From: Dysgonomonas sp. HGC4
Lineage (GTDB): Bacteria; Bacteroidota; Bacteroidia; Bacteroidales; Dysgonomonadaceae
Direction: 5' to 3'
Assembly: GCF_001261715.1 (NCBI RefSeq)
Contig: NZ_CVRU01000004.1
Coordinates: 1-38,037 of the forward strand
DNA: 38,037 nt
Shown piece by piece: positions 1 to 8,775 of this stretch. Within the stretch, counting starts at the first letter, position 1, and each line of letters begins with the position of its first letter. The notes below the pieces were generated by a model that made no database searches, was not told the origin of the DNA, and saw nothing but the letters and a program-made list of their open reading frames with translations. Position numbers and translations under genes: made by a program.

Positions 1-4
1 ATAC

Positions 5-60
5 AAACCTATTCTTACTACCTTAGCTAAAGATTGAGTTGTTTATAAAAATAAATAACT
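5..60 (+). repeat. Possible truncated copy of the dispersed repeat at the window edge
   Basis: AAACCT (5–10) could be the right arm of the palindrome, cut off by the window start. AAAGATTG (29–36) is followed by a 10-bp stem AGTTGTTTAT/ATAAATAACT (37–60, one G-T pair), which matches the third stem-loop of copies E and I in position. The second stem is not clear. Confidence 0.35.
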
Positions 61-118
61 ACAGATGAAGATCGAATAATAGGACCAGAACTAGAAAAGA
101 CCTAATAAAATAATTCTC

Positions 119-1663
119 ATGAAAAAACCTTTTTTTTCCATCTTTGGAATAAGTGCCTTTTTATTGATACCTCTTTCAGTAAGTGCTCAAAAGAAAGATA
201 AGAAGAATACAAAAAAGCCCAATGTAATTATTATTCTGGCTGATGACATAGGCTATGGAGACCTCAGTTGTAATGGTGAACCGACTATCCACACTCCCAA
301 TGTTGAAAAATTAGCCGCTCAGGGAGTACGTTTTACCGATGCTCACGCAGTTGCTGCAACAAGCACCCCATCGCGCTACTCACTCCTTACAGGAGAATAT
401 GCGTGGAGGAGAAGCGATACGGGAATAGCTACGGGAGATGCCGGTATGATTATTAAACCTGAACAAACAACCATCGCCGATATATTTAAAAATGCAGGAT
501 ATGCTACAGGAGCCATCGGTAAATGGCATTTAGGATTGGGAGACAAAGCCGGTCAACAGGATTGGAACGGTTATATAACTCCCGGACTGAAAGATATAGG
601 TTTTGATTACTCTTATATTATGGCAGCCACGGGCGATCGTGTACCTTGTGTATTTGTAGAAAATCAACGGATAGTGAATCTTGATCCCAATGACCCGATA
701 GAAGTAAGTTACGAAAAACCATTTGCAGGCGAACCTTTAGGGAAAGACAATCCTGATATGCTGTATGTGCAAAGGCCAAGTTCAAGCCATGGTCATGATC
801 AAGCTATTGTGAATGGAATATCACGGATCGGTTATATGAAAGGCGGAAAAAGTGCCCTTTGGGTAGATGAAACAATTGCAGATAGTATTACCTCTCATGC
901 TATTGAGTTTATAGAAAGCAATAAAGACCAACCATTCTTTTTATATTTTGCAACCAACGATATACATGTGCCTCGTGTTCCTCATCCTAGATTCACTGGA
1001 AAAAGCGGAATGGGGCCTCGAGGAGATGCTATTCTTGAATTTGATTGGAGTGTAGGTCAAATTATGGAGACTCTGGAGAAACTAGATCTAACAGAAAATA
1101 CTTTAATTATACTTACAAGCGATAACGGACCCGTAGTAGATGATGGTTATGCCGACCGGGCAGTAGAGCTACTTGGCGATCATCGCCCATGGGGACCTTT
1201 CCGCGGAGGTAAATATAGTATTTTTGAAGCAGGCACAAGAGTACCATTCGTCGTTAGCTGGGCAGGGAAGACAGAAGAAGGGGTCTCTGATGCTTCGGTT
1301 TCTCAAATTGACCTTCTAGCATCACTCTCTAGTTTAATAGGAGGAAAAATTCCATCTGATGCAGCCCCCGACAGTCAAAACCAATTGAACACCTTATTAG
1401 GAAAAGATAAAAAAGGTCGTAAATACATTATTGAACAAGCTGGTTCGCTTTCTATATCAGACGGTACATGGAAATATATCGACCCAAGCAACGGTGCTAC
1501 TTATGATAAGTTGACAAACACCGAACTTGGAAACAATAAAGAACCTCAACTCTATAACTTAAAAAAAGATATTGGAGAGAAAAAGAATCTGGCTAGCGAA
1601 AACCCAAAGATAGTTACTGAATTAAAAGCCGTATTGGAAGCAGAGAAAGCCAAGACCAAATAA
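119..1663 (+). CDS. Exported sulfatase (S1 family, Ser-type)
   Basis: This hydrolase would remove sulfate esters from a glycan, probably in the periplasm. The N-terminus is a signal peptide (hydrophobic residues 5–23 ending SVSAQ). The alkaline-phosphatase-like fold is marked by the metal-binding DD at 42–43 in ILADDIGYGD, and by IGKWHLG, a TNDIHVPR histidine segment and SDNGP further on. The active-site motif is S82-T-P-S-R86 followed by YSLLTG. S82 is therefore the formylglycine precursor of a Ser-type sulfatase, which is normally matured by an anSME radical-SAM enzyme (none in this window). At 514 residues it has the usual length. It converges on susD/susC, so it probably belongs to the same glycan-utilisation unit. 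The glycan and the regioselectivity cannot be read from the sequence. No clear TAnnTTTG promoter is visible in the 118 bases upstream. Confidence 0.93.
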   Translation: MKKPFFSIFGISAFLLIPLSVSAQKKDKKNTKKPNVIIILADDIGYGDLSCNGEPTIHTPNVEKLAAQGVRFTDAHAVAATSTPSRYSLLTGEYAWRRSDTGIATGDAGMIIKPEQTTIADIFKNAGYATGAIGKWHLGLGDKAGQQDWNGYITPGLKDIGFDYSYIMAATGDRVPCVFVENQRIVNLDPNDPIEVSYEKPFAGEPLGKDNPDMLYVQRPSSSHGHDQAIVNGISRIGYMKGGKSALWVDETIADSITSHAIEFIESNKDQPFFLYFATNDIHVPRVPHPRFTGKSGMGPRGDAILEFDWSVGQIMETLEKLDLTENTLIILTSDNGPVVDDGYADRAVELLGDHRPWGPFRGGKYSIFEAGTRVPFVVSWAGKTEEGVSDASVSQIDLLASLSSLIGGKIPSDAAPDSQNQLNTLLGKDKKGRKYIIEQAGSLSISDGTWKYIDPSNGATYDKLTNTELGNNKEPQLYNLKKDIGEKKNLASENPKIVTELKAVLEAEKAKTK

Positions 1664-1695
1664 AAATACTGTTTAATATAATCATAGAATAGCAC

Positions 1696-1730
1696 AAAAC
1701 AGAGACCTCAAGTAATGAGGTCTCTGTTTT
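1696..1730. terminator. Bidirectional intrinsic terminator between sulfatase and susD
   Basis: A perfect 15-bp inverted repeat (1696–1710 and 1716–1730) encloses a 5-base loop. It has T-rich sequence on the right and A-rich sequence on the left, so it can end transcription in both directions. It sits in the gap between the convergent sulfatase (ends 1663) and susD (ends 1750). Confidence 0.88.
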
Positions 1731-1749
1731 ATTAAATTATTAATTCAAT

Positions 1750-3786
1750 TCACTGAATAGCTCCTTCATTTGCCACCATAGGCCAATATGGATTCTGATA
1801 TATTGGAGAATTTTCGGCACTACCACTTGAGGTTATCAAGAAGTGTTGTATTGCTATTGGGTACAGATAATGTGCCATAGCCCATTTACAACCGCCTTGC
1901 TTCAACACCAATGAGTTTGGATTTATTTCCTGAGGTCTCATATAAATACTTTGGTCGGGACCGCTAACATTGGCATCAACCACTCCGTATTTAAGGATAG
2001 AAACTCCTTTATCGTCTACATACCACGCCCTCATTGGTCCCCATAGTTTCATTCCTTCAAGATGGTAAGGTCTTGATATAAGCTGATCCAGAGATCTCCA
2101 TCTCCGTAAATCTGCCATTCTTAACCCCTCAGCCATCAACTCGCTGCGACGTTCTCTTCTTATATTATAAAGAGTTGGAGAAATTAATTGCCCACCTGAA
2201 TATGCACCCCAATCGTTTAAGGCTTCTTTATTCATATCAGTAGCAGCAATTGTAATATTAAAATCATTATTTACCTTGGCACGATCTCTTAAGTTCTTCC
2301 AATACTGAGTAGCGACTCCATCCAGAGAGTTATTCTTTTCGTAATAAGCCTCCATGTAATTTAGACATGCTTCTGCTGATCTAAAAATAATAGACCCTGT
2401 ATAACATCCTCCATTGTCTGTAAATTGTGTACCATCAAAAGTACCTCCTTTACGTATGGCATAGCCCGTTCCATATCCCACTTCGGCATTAGACGAAGTT
2501 ATATTTGGATAATCTTCAATAGGATTAGCTCGTCCGGCTCCTTCTGTATTAAACAATAGGTTCTTTTGTTTAGGCTCTTTCAAGAACAGCCATAAACGTC
2601 CGTCTCTATTTTTTCTTACATCTGCGATGTAATCATCTCCGCCATATCTTGCAGGATCAGCATATATAGGCTTTCCATTATCCAAAAGAAAGTTTTCAAC
2701 AAAACCTCTTGTCAATCCGTTTACATAGCCTCCCGTTTGTGCTGCGATGGGTACATTATGCGTTATACCCAATCCTCGGTCGTATTGTTTCCAGAGAATA
2801 ACTTCCGAGTAACCTCTCAAATCGGTACTTCCAAACATATTATGATATGGATTTTCGGCATCTGTTATACTTTGTTGTAATACTCCATTATTTGTTACCA
2901 ATGGATATTTATCTGCCACAATTTTAGATGCATCGATACATTGTTGAAAAAAATCATTCATTACAGCATCATAATTAGCAATTGCATAACCACTATTGTA
3001 ATCTTTTGATGCACCAGGCCAGCCCGTTCCTCCGGGAACAAAGGCTGTTCCTTTAAAATATTTCATCCATGTACCTTCATATAACGCAACTCTCGATTTA
3101 AGCATATAAGCAGCATATTTAGATATTCTATTTTTTCTGCCTCCATCAGCATCATCCTTTAGTAAGGAAATAGCTTTATCTAAATCAGCCAAAATAAATT
3201 TAGCAACCTCCGTGCGTGGTTGTCTTTTACTTGCCTCAATAAGAGGTTCCATTTCATTTGCAAGAGGCTCGGTTACAATAGGAAAATCTCCTACCCTTTG
3301 TAGCTTCTTGAAATATTCAAAAGCTCTGAAAAAATAGACTTCCCCAAACGATTGATCAATATTTACTCTGGTTCCGGTTATTCTGCCTGCATCAAGTTTC
3401 TCCTGTGCAAATTTCAAGAAATAATTACATTTGTAGATAAATGAGAATCCCCACTCGCCATCATTTTGGTCTACCCGCCATTCGCCTGGAATAAAATGAT
3501 TAGCCGAAGTTTTGTTATTCATATTATCAGTACCATTATCTAACCCAAATGTTCCAAAACTCCAGTTTCCATGTACATCAAATTCTTGATCATTTCCATT
3601 ATTCCATTTGTTTCTAGGAGCATATAAGTTATTTACATACGACTCCAATTGTGATTCGGACTCAAAGTATATTTCAGGCGGAATCGTTGATAATGGGCTT
3701 TGATTAAGATCATCGGTACAAGCAAAGAATAGAGAAGACACCATCATGCAAGCACAAAACTTTGTTATATAATTATATAGTTTCAT
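1750..3786 (-). CDS. SusD/RagB-family outer-membrane glycan-binding lipoprotein
   Basis: This is the surface glycan-binding partner that lids the SusC-type transporter. The N-terminus is a lipoprotein signal with the lipobox SLFFAC (lipidated Cys23), followed by acidic TDD, as is common in surface-exposed Bacteroidetes lipoproteins. The rest has the SusD pattern: an N-terminal NLYAPRNKW region, a TPR-like helical section (FLKFAQEKLDAG, GEVYFFRAFEYFKKL, RTEVAKFILADLDKAISLL), and a C-terminal RRERRSELMAEGLRMADLRRW block that is highly typical of RagB/SusD. At 678 residues it is on the long side for the family. It starts 11 bases after the susC stop, so the two are co-transcribed. The substrate is unknown; the adjacent sulfatase suggests a sulfated glycan. 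Confidence 0.94.
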   Translation of the reverse strand: MKLYNYITKFCACMMVSSLFFACTDDLNQSPLSTIPPEIYFESESQLESYVNNLYAPRNKWNNGNDQEFDVHGNWSFGTFGLDNGTDNMNNKTSANHFIPGEWRVDQNDGEWGFSFIYKCNYFLKFAQEKLDAGRITGTRVNIDQSFGEVYFFRAFEYFKKLQRVGDFPIVTEPLANEMEPLIEASKRQPRTEVAKFILADLDKAISLLKDDADGGRKNRISKYAAYMLKSRVALYEGTWMKYFKGTAFVPGGTGWPGASKDYNSGYAIANYDAVMNDFFQQCIDASKIVADKYPLVTNNGVLQQSITDAENPYHNMFGSTDLRGYSEVILWKQYDRGLGITHNVPIAAQTGGYVNGLTRGFVENFLLDNGKPIYADPARYGGDDYIADVRKNRDGRLWLFLKEPKQKNLLFNTEGAGRANPIEDYPNITSSNAEVGYGTGYAIRKGGTFDGTQFTDNGGCYTGSIIFRSAEACLNYMEAYYEKNNSLDGVATQYWKNLRDRAKVNNDFNITIAATDMNKEALNDWGAYSGGQLISPTLYNIRRERRSELMAEGLRMADLRRWRSLDQLISRPYHLEGMKLWGPMRAWYVDDKGVSILKYGVVDANVSGPDQSIYMRPQEINPNSLVLKQGGCKWAMAHYLYPIAIQHFLITSSGSAENSPIYQNPYWPMVANEGAIQ

Positions 3787-3797
3787 AAGTAATCAAA

Positions 3798-6700
3798 TTA
3801 AAAATTAATATTCAGACCAAATGCAAACACTTTAGACAAAGGGTACACATTTCCACTATTGCCCCATCCACCATCTACTGTTTCGGGGTCAAACATTTCT
3901 GCCATATCTGTCTTAGTCCACAGATTTTCTCCCGAAACAAATACTCTTAGTTTAGATACGCACAGTTTACGAGAAAGAGCTGCCGGCAGTGTATAGCCAA
4001 TTTGTAGGTTTTTTAATCTTATATAGGATGCATCTTGTAGGTAACGAGTCTGTCTTTTGGTATTTTTACTCGAATTAAATAAAGGTCTTGGGTAATAAGA
4101 ATCAAGATTTACACCATTCACTCCATTTACAACCGAATTGGTACTTGCATCCCTGAAGTAGTCTTGATGTTGAGTAAACCCTGTTGACCACCACATACCA
4201 CTACCTCCAGTATCTGTTTGTTTATCTCCACCTCCATAAGCTCCCCAGAAGAAATAATTTCCATTCCAGAAATCGCGTTTCATAATACCTTGGAAAAATG
4301 CTCTCATATCGAAGCCTTTCCAATCGGCAGTAAATTCAAAACCAAATTGGTATCGAGGGGTTGTATTACCTATCACTTTCAAATCTCCATGGTCATTCAA
4401 AGTATTGCTACCATTGTTGATTTTACCATCCCCATCAATATCTTTATACATAACGTCTCCTGCTCCCCATTGATTACCTAGAGCATCTTGCCCACCATTA
4501 GGTAAAGTAGCTAAATGTGCATCCATTTCCGCTTGAGTTTTGGCTATTCCTATTGTCTCATAACCCCATAATTCACCCATATTCCGTCCAGCATTGTATG
4601 TGCCTAGATTTCCCGTAAGGTTGGGGTATCTTTTGATTGTTGTTTGATAGTCAGCTAAATTAAATCTCACACCATAACCCAATCCATTATTTAATCGGTC
4701 TTGCCATGCGATCTGAAGCTCGAATCCTTTATCTTGTAAGTCGGTATTATTAGCTTTAGGAACACCAACTCCTAGTATAGCAGGTCTTTCGGGCGCAGGT
4801 CCTAACATATCTCTTGTTTCACGAACGAAATAATCAAAAGACCCAGTCAACCTATTATTGAATAGCCCAACATCAAGACCTATATTAGTAGTTCTGATTT
4901 TTTCCCATGTTAGATTTTCATTGATCAAAGTAGATGGTGCCCAAGATACATTTGGCTTAATACCATTTTGCATCCATACTCCTTCCGAGGCTTTCACTGT
5001 CATGGCTGCATATGTTGGATACCAATTATCGGTATTCTGATTAGCTAATTGCCCGTACGAACCTCTGACTTTTAATGTACCTACCACATTTTGAAGAGGT
5101 TTCCAGAAATCTTCTTGTGCAATATTCCATCCTAAAGAAAATGAAGGAGACCATACCCAACGGTTGCCGCTTCTGTAACGCGAAGATCCGTCATTTCTTA
5201 AGTTAAACTCAGCCAGATACCGACCTTGATAATCGTAGTTGATACGGGTAAAGTATCCGAAAGTACTCCATCGTTGTCTCGATCCGTTCACTGATGGCAC
5301 TACGGGATTACCATCGTAGTCGGTTCCGCTTGTTCCATCGATTTCGTTGACTCCGGGCACTAAGATACCATCTCTTTGTAAGCCAAATTTGGTTTGTTTC
5401 ATCTTCTCTGACTGAATCCCCAACATACCTTTGAAGTTGTGATTTTTATTCAACGTATAAGTGTATTCAGTATATAAGTTGATTGCCATCTGATTTTCTT
5501 TTAGATGATCCTCATGTACATTTGAGCTTTTAGACCATACAAAAGGATTGCTATCAACATCATGCATATATGTTACTTGCTTATCCCAATGTCTGTTCGC
5601 ATTTTTTATTGAATAATTAACCTCAGCAAATGTTCTCCAATGCTTAACGGGTTCAAAAACAAACTGAATTTGTTGATATAAGTTATCGGTTTCTACTTTA
5701 TCATTTCCTTGATCTCTAAGAGCCAAAGCTGTTCTTTGCATCAAAAAACCATTTGGGTCATATAAAGGGAGAGTTGGCCAAGCTTGTCGTCCTAAATCGC
5801 CAAAGAGATCATCAGTCATAGCAGATGGACGTTTATATTTGTCGCGAATAAAGCGGTTACTATAATTAACTCTTGCCCAGCTTGCGGCATCATATCCAAC
5901 TTTTGCTGTTGCGGCATATCTATCGTAGGTATCCTGATTAAATTGCATCAATCCGTCTTGTGCCAAGATATTGAAAGATGTATAATAAGTTACCTTCTCG
6001 TTTCCTCCACTAAGACTCATATTATGCTCTTGACCCATAGATTGAGAACGGAAGATTTCTTTATAATAATCCCTATTGTCATTACCTCCTGTATTATTGA
6101 TTCCATTAGGGTCGAATCCTTCTTCCCAACGATTGTTATTTCGGTTTTGCACAGTAGATGCAGTTATCTCTCCTTTTTGAAAAGCTAATATATTTGCCAA
6201 CCACGCATCACCAAAATGAGCAGTTCCGCCTCCATTTAAAGCTGCATCATTAAAATAGTTCGCAAATGTATAAGAGTCCATCATTTGAGGAAGTAAAAGA
6301 GGCTTATTCCATCTGAAACTATTATTGTAATTCACTACTGTTTTTCCGGCAGTTCCTTTTTTAGTTGTAATCAATATTACACCAAAAGGAGCTCTCGATC
6401 CATAGATAGAAGATGATGAGGCATCTTTCAATACTGAGATATTCTCAATATCCTGTGGGTTAAGGGCATTAATATCTCCCTCCATCCCATCAATTAAAAT
6501 CAAAGGAGAATTTGTTGACCCATCGGCAATAGTACCCGTACCACGAATATTAATTTTTGCCCGTGATTCTAAACTACCATTATTCTGAGTAATATTTAAT
6601 CCGGGAACAAGACCTTGCAATGCCTGAGTTGCCAGCATTACGGGACGATCCTGAATATCTTTTGCAGTAGCTACACCTACTGCTCCAGTGAGATTTACTT

Positions 6701-7091
6701 TTTTCTGAGTACCAAAACCAACTACAACCACCTCATCCAATAGCTTACTATCTTCTGCTAGCTTAATAGTCAAGTTAGTTTGGTTTCCTACTTGCACTGA
6801 TTGTGTTATATAACCCATATAAATGAGTTTTAAAGTAGAATTGGCAGGAACTTTCAACGAAAACCGACCTTCTATATCGGTAATAGTACCTGCTGGTGCT
6901 CCTTCCACAGTAACGGAAACTCCAACTAAGGCTTCTCCTGTTTTAGAATCGGTTACTAGTCCTGTTATGCTTTTTTCCTGCGCAAATATTGCTACGGGCA
7001 CAATAAACATAAGTGCAAGAATCAAGATAAAGCGATGTAATATTCTCACTCTATCCTTGCATTTTAAAGTTACATGATTGTTTTTTTTCAT
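3798..7091 (-). CDS. SusC/RagA-family TonB-linked outer-membrane transporter
   Basis: This TonB-dependent beta-barrel imports oligosaccharides together with SusD. The reading frame is open further upstream to 7178, but I place the start at the ATG at 7091. There the protein begins MKKNN and runs into a hydrophobic signal segment ending VAIFAQ. The order is signal peptide, a carboxypeptidase-D regulatory-like domain (ITGLVTDSKTGEALVGVSV), the SusC signature DEVVVVGFGTQKK, a plug domain (INIRGTGT, NISVLKDASSSSIYGSRAPFGVILITTKKG), and a long barrel ending in the aromatic-terminated FAFGLNINF. There is no STN/secretin-like N-terminal extension, so it should not signal directly to a FecR anti-sigma. 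It lies directly upstream of susD in the operon. A weak promoter-like CACCTTTG lies on the minus strand at 7140–7133. Confidence 0.95.
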   Translation of the reverse strand: MKKNNHVTLKCKDRVRILHRFILILALMFIVPVAIFAQEKSITGLVTDSKTGEALVGVSVTVEGAPAGTITDIEGRFSLKVPANSTLKLIYMGYITQSVQVGNQTNLTIKLAEDSKLLDEVVVVGFGTQKKVNLTGAVGVATAKDIQDRPVMLATQALQGLVPGLNITQNNGSLESRAKINIRGTGTIADGSTNSPLILIDGMEGDINALNPQDIENISVLKDASSSSIYGSRAPFGVILITTKKGTAGKTVVNYNNSFRWNKPLLLPQMMDSYTFANYFNDAALNGGGTAHFGDAWLANILAFQKGEITASTVQNRNNNRWEEGFDPNGINNTGGNDNRDYYKEIFRSQSMGQEHNMSLSGGNEKVTYYTSFNILAQDGLMQFNQDTYDRYAATAKVGYDAASWARVNYSNRFIRDKYKRPSAMTDDLFGDLGRQAWPTLPLYDPNGFLMQRTALALRDQGNDKVETDNLYQQIQFVFEPVKHWRTFAEVNYSIKNANRHWDKQVTYMHDVDSNPFVWSKSSNVHEDHLKENQMAINLYTEYTYTLNKNHNFKGMLGIQSEKMKQTKFGLQRDGILVPGVNEIDGTSGTDYDGNPVVPSVNGSRQRWSTFGYFTRINYDYQGRYLAEFNLRNDGSSRYRSGNRWVWSPSFSLGWNIAQEDFWKPLQNVVGTLKVRGSYGQLANQNTDNWYPTYAAMTVKASEGVWMQNGIKPNVSWAPSTLINENLTWEKIRTTNIGLDVGLFNNRLTGSFDYFVRETRDMLGPAPERPAILGVGVPKANNTDLQDKGFELQIAWQDRLNNGLGYGVRFNLADYQTTIKRYPNLTGNLGTYNAGRNMGELWGYETIGIAKTQAEMDAHLATLPNGGQDALGNQWGAGDVMYKDIDGDGKINNGSNTLNDHGDLKVIGNTTPRYQFGFEFTADWKGFDMRAFFQGIMKRDFWNGNYFFWGAYGGGDKQTDTGGSGMWWSTGFTQHQDYFRDASTNSVVNGVNGVNLDSYYPRPLFNSSKNTKRQTRYLQDASYIRLKNLQIGYTLPAALSRKLCVSKLRVFVSGENLWTKTDMAEMFDPETVDGGWGNSGNVYPLSKVFAFGLNINF

Positions 7092-7428
7092 AATGGAATT
7101 AGATAAATGTTTACTTATAAAATAAGGCTCAACAAAGGTGATATATCTAAAAGAAGAAAACGGGGATAAATGAGTCAAATAGGGAGTAAAATTGAGTCAT
7201 TGTCAAAAAAAACTATAATATGTTATTTATTGTGTAATTTTCATTTGCAGACTAAACTCAAAACTGCGAGATTAAACCTTTAAGAAGAATGATAGATTTG
7301 AGGAGATATTACTATCTCTTTCCTAGTCAGAGGGAAAGGTTCTCCCCTTATAGAGTTTTAATAAATGGGAAGAGTCAGAAAAAATAAAAAAAGCCACCTA
7401 CATAATATGTAAATGGCTGATCAACAAG
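7092..7428. other. Intergenic leader region between susC and tRNA-Lys
   Basis: No gene is supported here. It contains the susC leader with a weak -7-like CACCTTTG on the minus strand (7140–7133). A small hairpin GAGATA-ttac-TATCTC (7303–7318) is followed by TTTCC. The tRNA-Lys terminator lies at its right end. No repeat of the GGTCTNAGACC type and no coding potential are visible. Confidence 0.5.
7384..7418 (-). terminator. Intrinsic terminator of tRNA-Lys
   Basis: On the minus strand a 12-bp stem (7418–7407 paired with 7403–7392, with two G-U pairs and a 3-base loop ATT) is followed at once by a run of seven T. It begins ten bases past the 3' end of the tRNA. Confidence 0.85.
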
Positions 7429-7501
7429 TGACCCCGGAGGGGCTCGAACCCTCGACCCATTGATTAAGAGTCAATTGCTCTACCAACTGAGCTACGGAGT
7501 C
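7429..7501 (-). tRNA. tRNA-Lys (anticodon CTT)
   Basis: A complete 73-base cloverleaf reads on the minus strand. It has a 7-bp acceptor stem (GACTCCG with CGGGGTC, one G-U pair), a D arm GCTC-AGTTGGTA-GAGC, a 5-bp anticodon stem ATTGA/TCAAT around CTCTTAA (anticodon CTT, reading AAG), a 5-base variable loop, and a T arm GAGGG-TTCGAGC-CCCTC. The discriminator base is A. The 3' CCA is not encoded and must be added by the CCA-adding enzyme. Confidence 0.97.
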
Positions 7502-7516
7502 TTTTATTTGGTGGTA

Positions 7517-7524
7517 CAAAAGTA
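7517..7524 (-). promoter_or_regulatory. -7 box of the tRNA-Lys promoter
   Basis: The minus strand reads TACTTTTG, an exact match to the Bacteroidetes primary-sigma -7 consensus TAnnTTTG. It lies 16 bases upstream of the tRNA 5' end, so transcription would begin a few bases before the mature tRNA. No convincing -33 TTTG is seen at the usual spacing. Confidence 0.7.
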
Positions 7525-7641
7525 AAACAAAATATTTATTTAATACCGAATTATAACCTAAAAAAGCTATTTATCTGCATTTTTAAACAGTAGATGTGAT
7601 TAAATACATATTTTAGCGACCTATAAGATAAGTTCGATAAA

Positions 7642-8121
7642 ATGCAGAATAAAGATATAGAAAAGGATTTTATGGATATGATACAACTAAATGAGCGTAT
7701 CATATATAAAGTCGCATCTTTCTATGCAGATATCGACCAAAGTATTAATGACCTATACCAAGAAATCATCCTTAGTCTCTGGAAGGCATATCCTTCTTTT
7801 AGAGGAGAGAGCAAACCATCTACATGGATATATAGAATAGCATTAAATACCTGTATCACATTTTTTCGCCGGAGTAAACGAAAGCCCCAATATGTAGAAT
7901 TGGTTGTTGATATTCCTGACACGCCTGATAATAATGACGAAATAGTAGAGCTTTACAAACTCATTAATCAATTAGGAAAAATAGAAAGGGCATTAGTTCT
8001 TTTATATCTGGATGAGAAATCGCATAAAGAAATTGCTGAGATCACAGGACTTACTGTTACAAATATATCTACTAAAATAAGTAGGATAAAAGAAAAATTA
8101 AAGAGAATGTCTAATGAGTAA
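7642..8121 (+). CDS. ECF-type RNA polymerase sigma factor
   Basis: This is an alternative sigma factor of the sigma-70 ECF group. Region 2 spans about residues 20–75 (DLYQEIILSLWKAYPSF, then STWIYRIALNTCITFFRR, the promoter-melting and -10 recognition segment). Region 4 spans about 105–155, where LYLDEKSHKEIAEITGL and TVTNISTKISRIKEKLK form the helix-turn-helix for -35 recognition. Regions 1.1 and 3 are absent and the length (159 residues) is typical. The next gene starts 11 bases after the stop and encodes a membrane protein, the usual arrangement of an ECF sigma with its membrane anti-sigma. It lies on the opposite strand to the susC operon and beyond a tRNA, so it is probably not the regulator of that operon. 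The inducing signal is unknown. Confidence 0.93.
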   Translation: MQNKDIEKDFMDMIQLNERIIYKVASFYADIDQSINDLYQEIILSLWKAYPSFRGESKPSTWIYRIALNTCITFFRRSKRKPQYVELVVDIPDTPDNNDEIVELYKLINQLGKIERALVLLYLDEKSHKEIAEITGLTVTNISTKISRIKEKLKRMSNE

Positions 8122-8132
8122 AGCTATCAACT

Positions 8133-8726
8133 ATGGACTTAGATAATATGAAGAAGGCATGGAATGATAACGGATTCATTCCCGCCATCACTCAAGAAAA
8201 CATACAGAATATAATACATAAAAAAGGAAAAACTGCTCTCAGCCAACTTCTGTGGTTCGAAATGATCGGATTGATAATAGTACTCCCTTTTATGGCTGCA
8301 CCTTATATTCATGCGCTTTATTTCCCTAGAGCTCCTTATCCCGAGTTCACTAAGTGGTTCTTCATGAGTACCTGTATCATTAGCTTCTTTTGGCAACTAT
8401 ATAAAGTCAAACTCTTGAAGAACATTAATCTCAAACAAGACAATATATTGCTTTCATTAAAGACAATCTCAACATACAAGCTTTATATAAAAAGAGAATT
8501 TATTGTAGGAGTAGCTTTCTTATGTATTATTTTAGGTTCTTTCTTTTATGGATATGTAGGTATTATATCTGACCAAGGAAAGCTTTCTTTCTGTATATAT
8601 AATCTGCTTGTACTTGTGATTGCATGCTTTATAATGCTAGTCTTTTACAAATTATTCTATAAGAAGAATATCAGAAAGATAGAGTCGGCTTTAGATGAGG
8701 TGAAAGAAATGGAAGAAGATAATTGA
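8133..8726 (+). CDS. Four-helix membrane protein, putative anti-sigma partner
   Basis: I recognise no named domain. The first 35 residues (MDLDNMKKAWND...) are soluble. They are followed by two hydrophobic pairs at about 39–62 and 74–90, then 122–145 and 152–170, which predicts four transmembrane segments. A charged tail ends in ALDEVKEMEEDN. Similar 'MDLDxxKxxW' membrane proteins commonly sit just after ECF sigma genes in Bacteroidetes, which supports a role in holding or releasing the sigma. It lacks the FecR periplasmic domain and the zinc motif of ZAS-type anti-sigma factors. The regulatory role rests on position only. No terminator is visible in the 49 bases before the convergent gene at 8776. 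Confidence 0.72.
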   Translation: MDLDNMKKAWNDNGFIPAITQENIQNIIHKKGKTALSQLLWFEMIGLIIVLPFMAAPYIHALYFPRAPYPEFTKWFFMSTCIISFFWQLYKVKLLKNINLKQDNILLSLKTISTYKLYIKREFIVGVAFLCIILGSFFYGYVGIISDQGKLSFCIYNLLVLVIACFIMLVFYKLFYKKNIRKIESALDEVKEMEEDN

Positions 8727-8775
8727 TAATGAGGATAACGAATCTCTATAAAAATAGAAACATATAAATTGTCTG

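Noticed and set aside
1696-1730. Similarity of the sulfatase/susD terminator (GAGACCTCA…TGAGGTCTC) to the dispersed repeat
   Set aside because: It is a single long perfect hairpin with flanking A and T runs at a convergent gene junction, and it lacks the repeat's tail.
4218-6188. Short plus-strand ORFs across susC (4218–4481, 4858–5040, 5943–6188)
   Set aside because: They are antisense to a strongly supported SusC gene and have no domains or ribosome-binding context.
3798-7178. The longer susC start at 7178
   Set aside because: It adds 29 residues ahead of a clear signal peptide; the ATG at 7091 is preferred.
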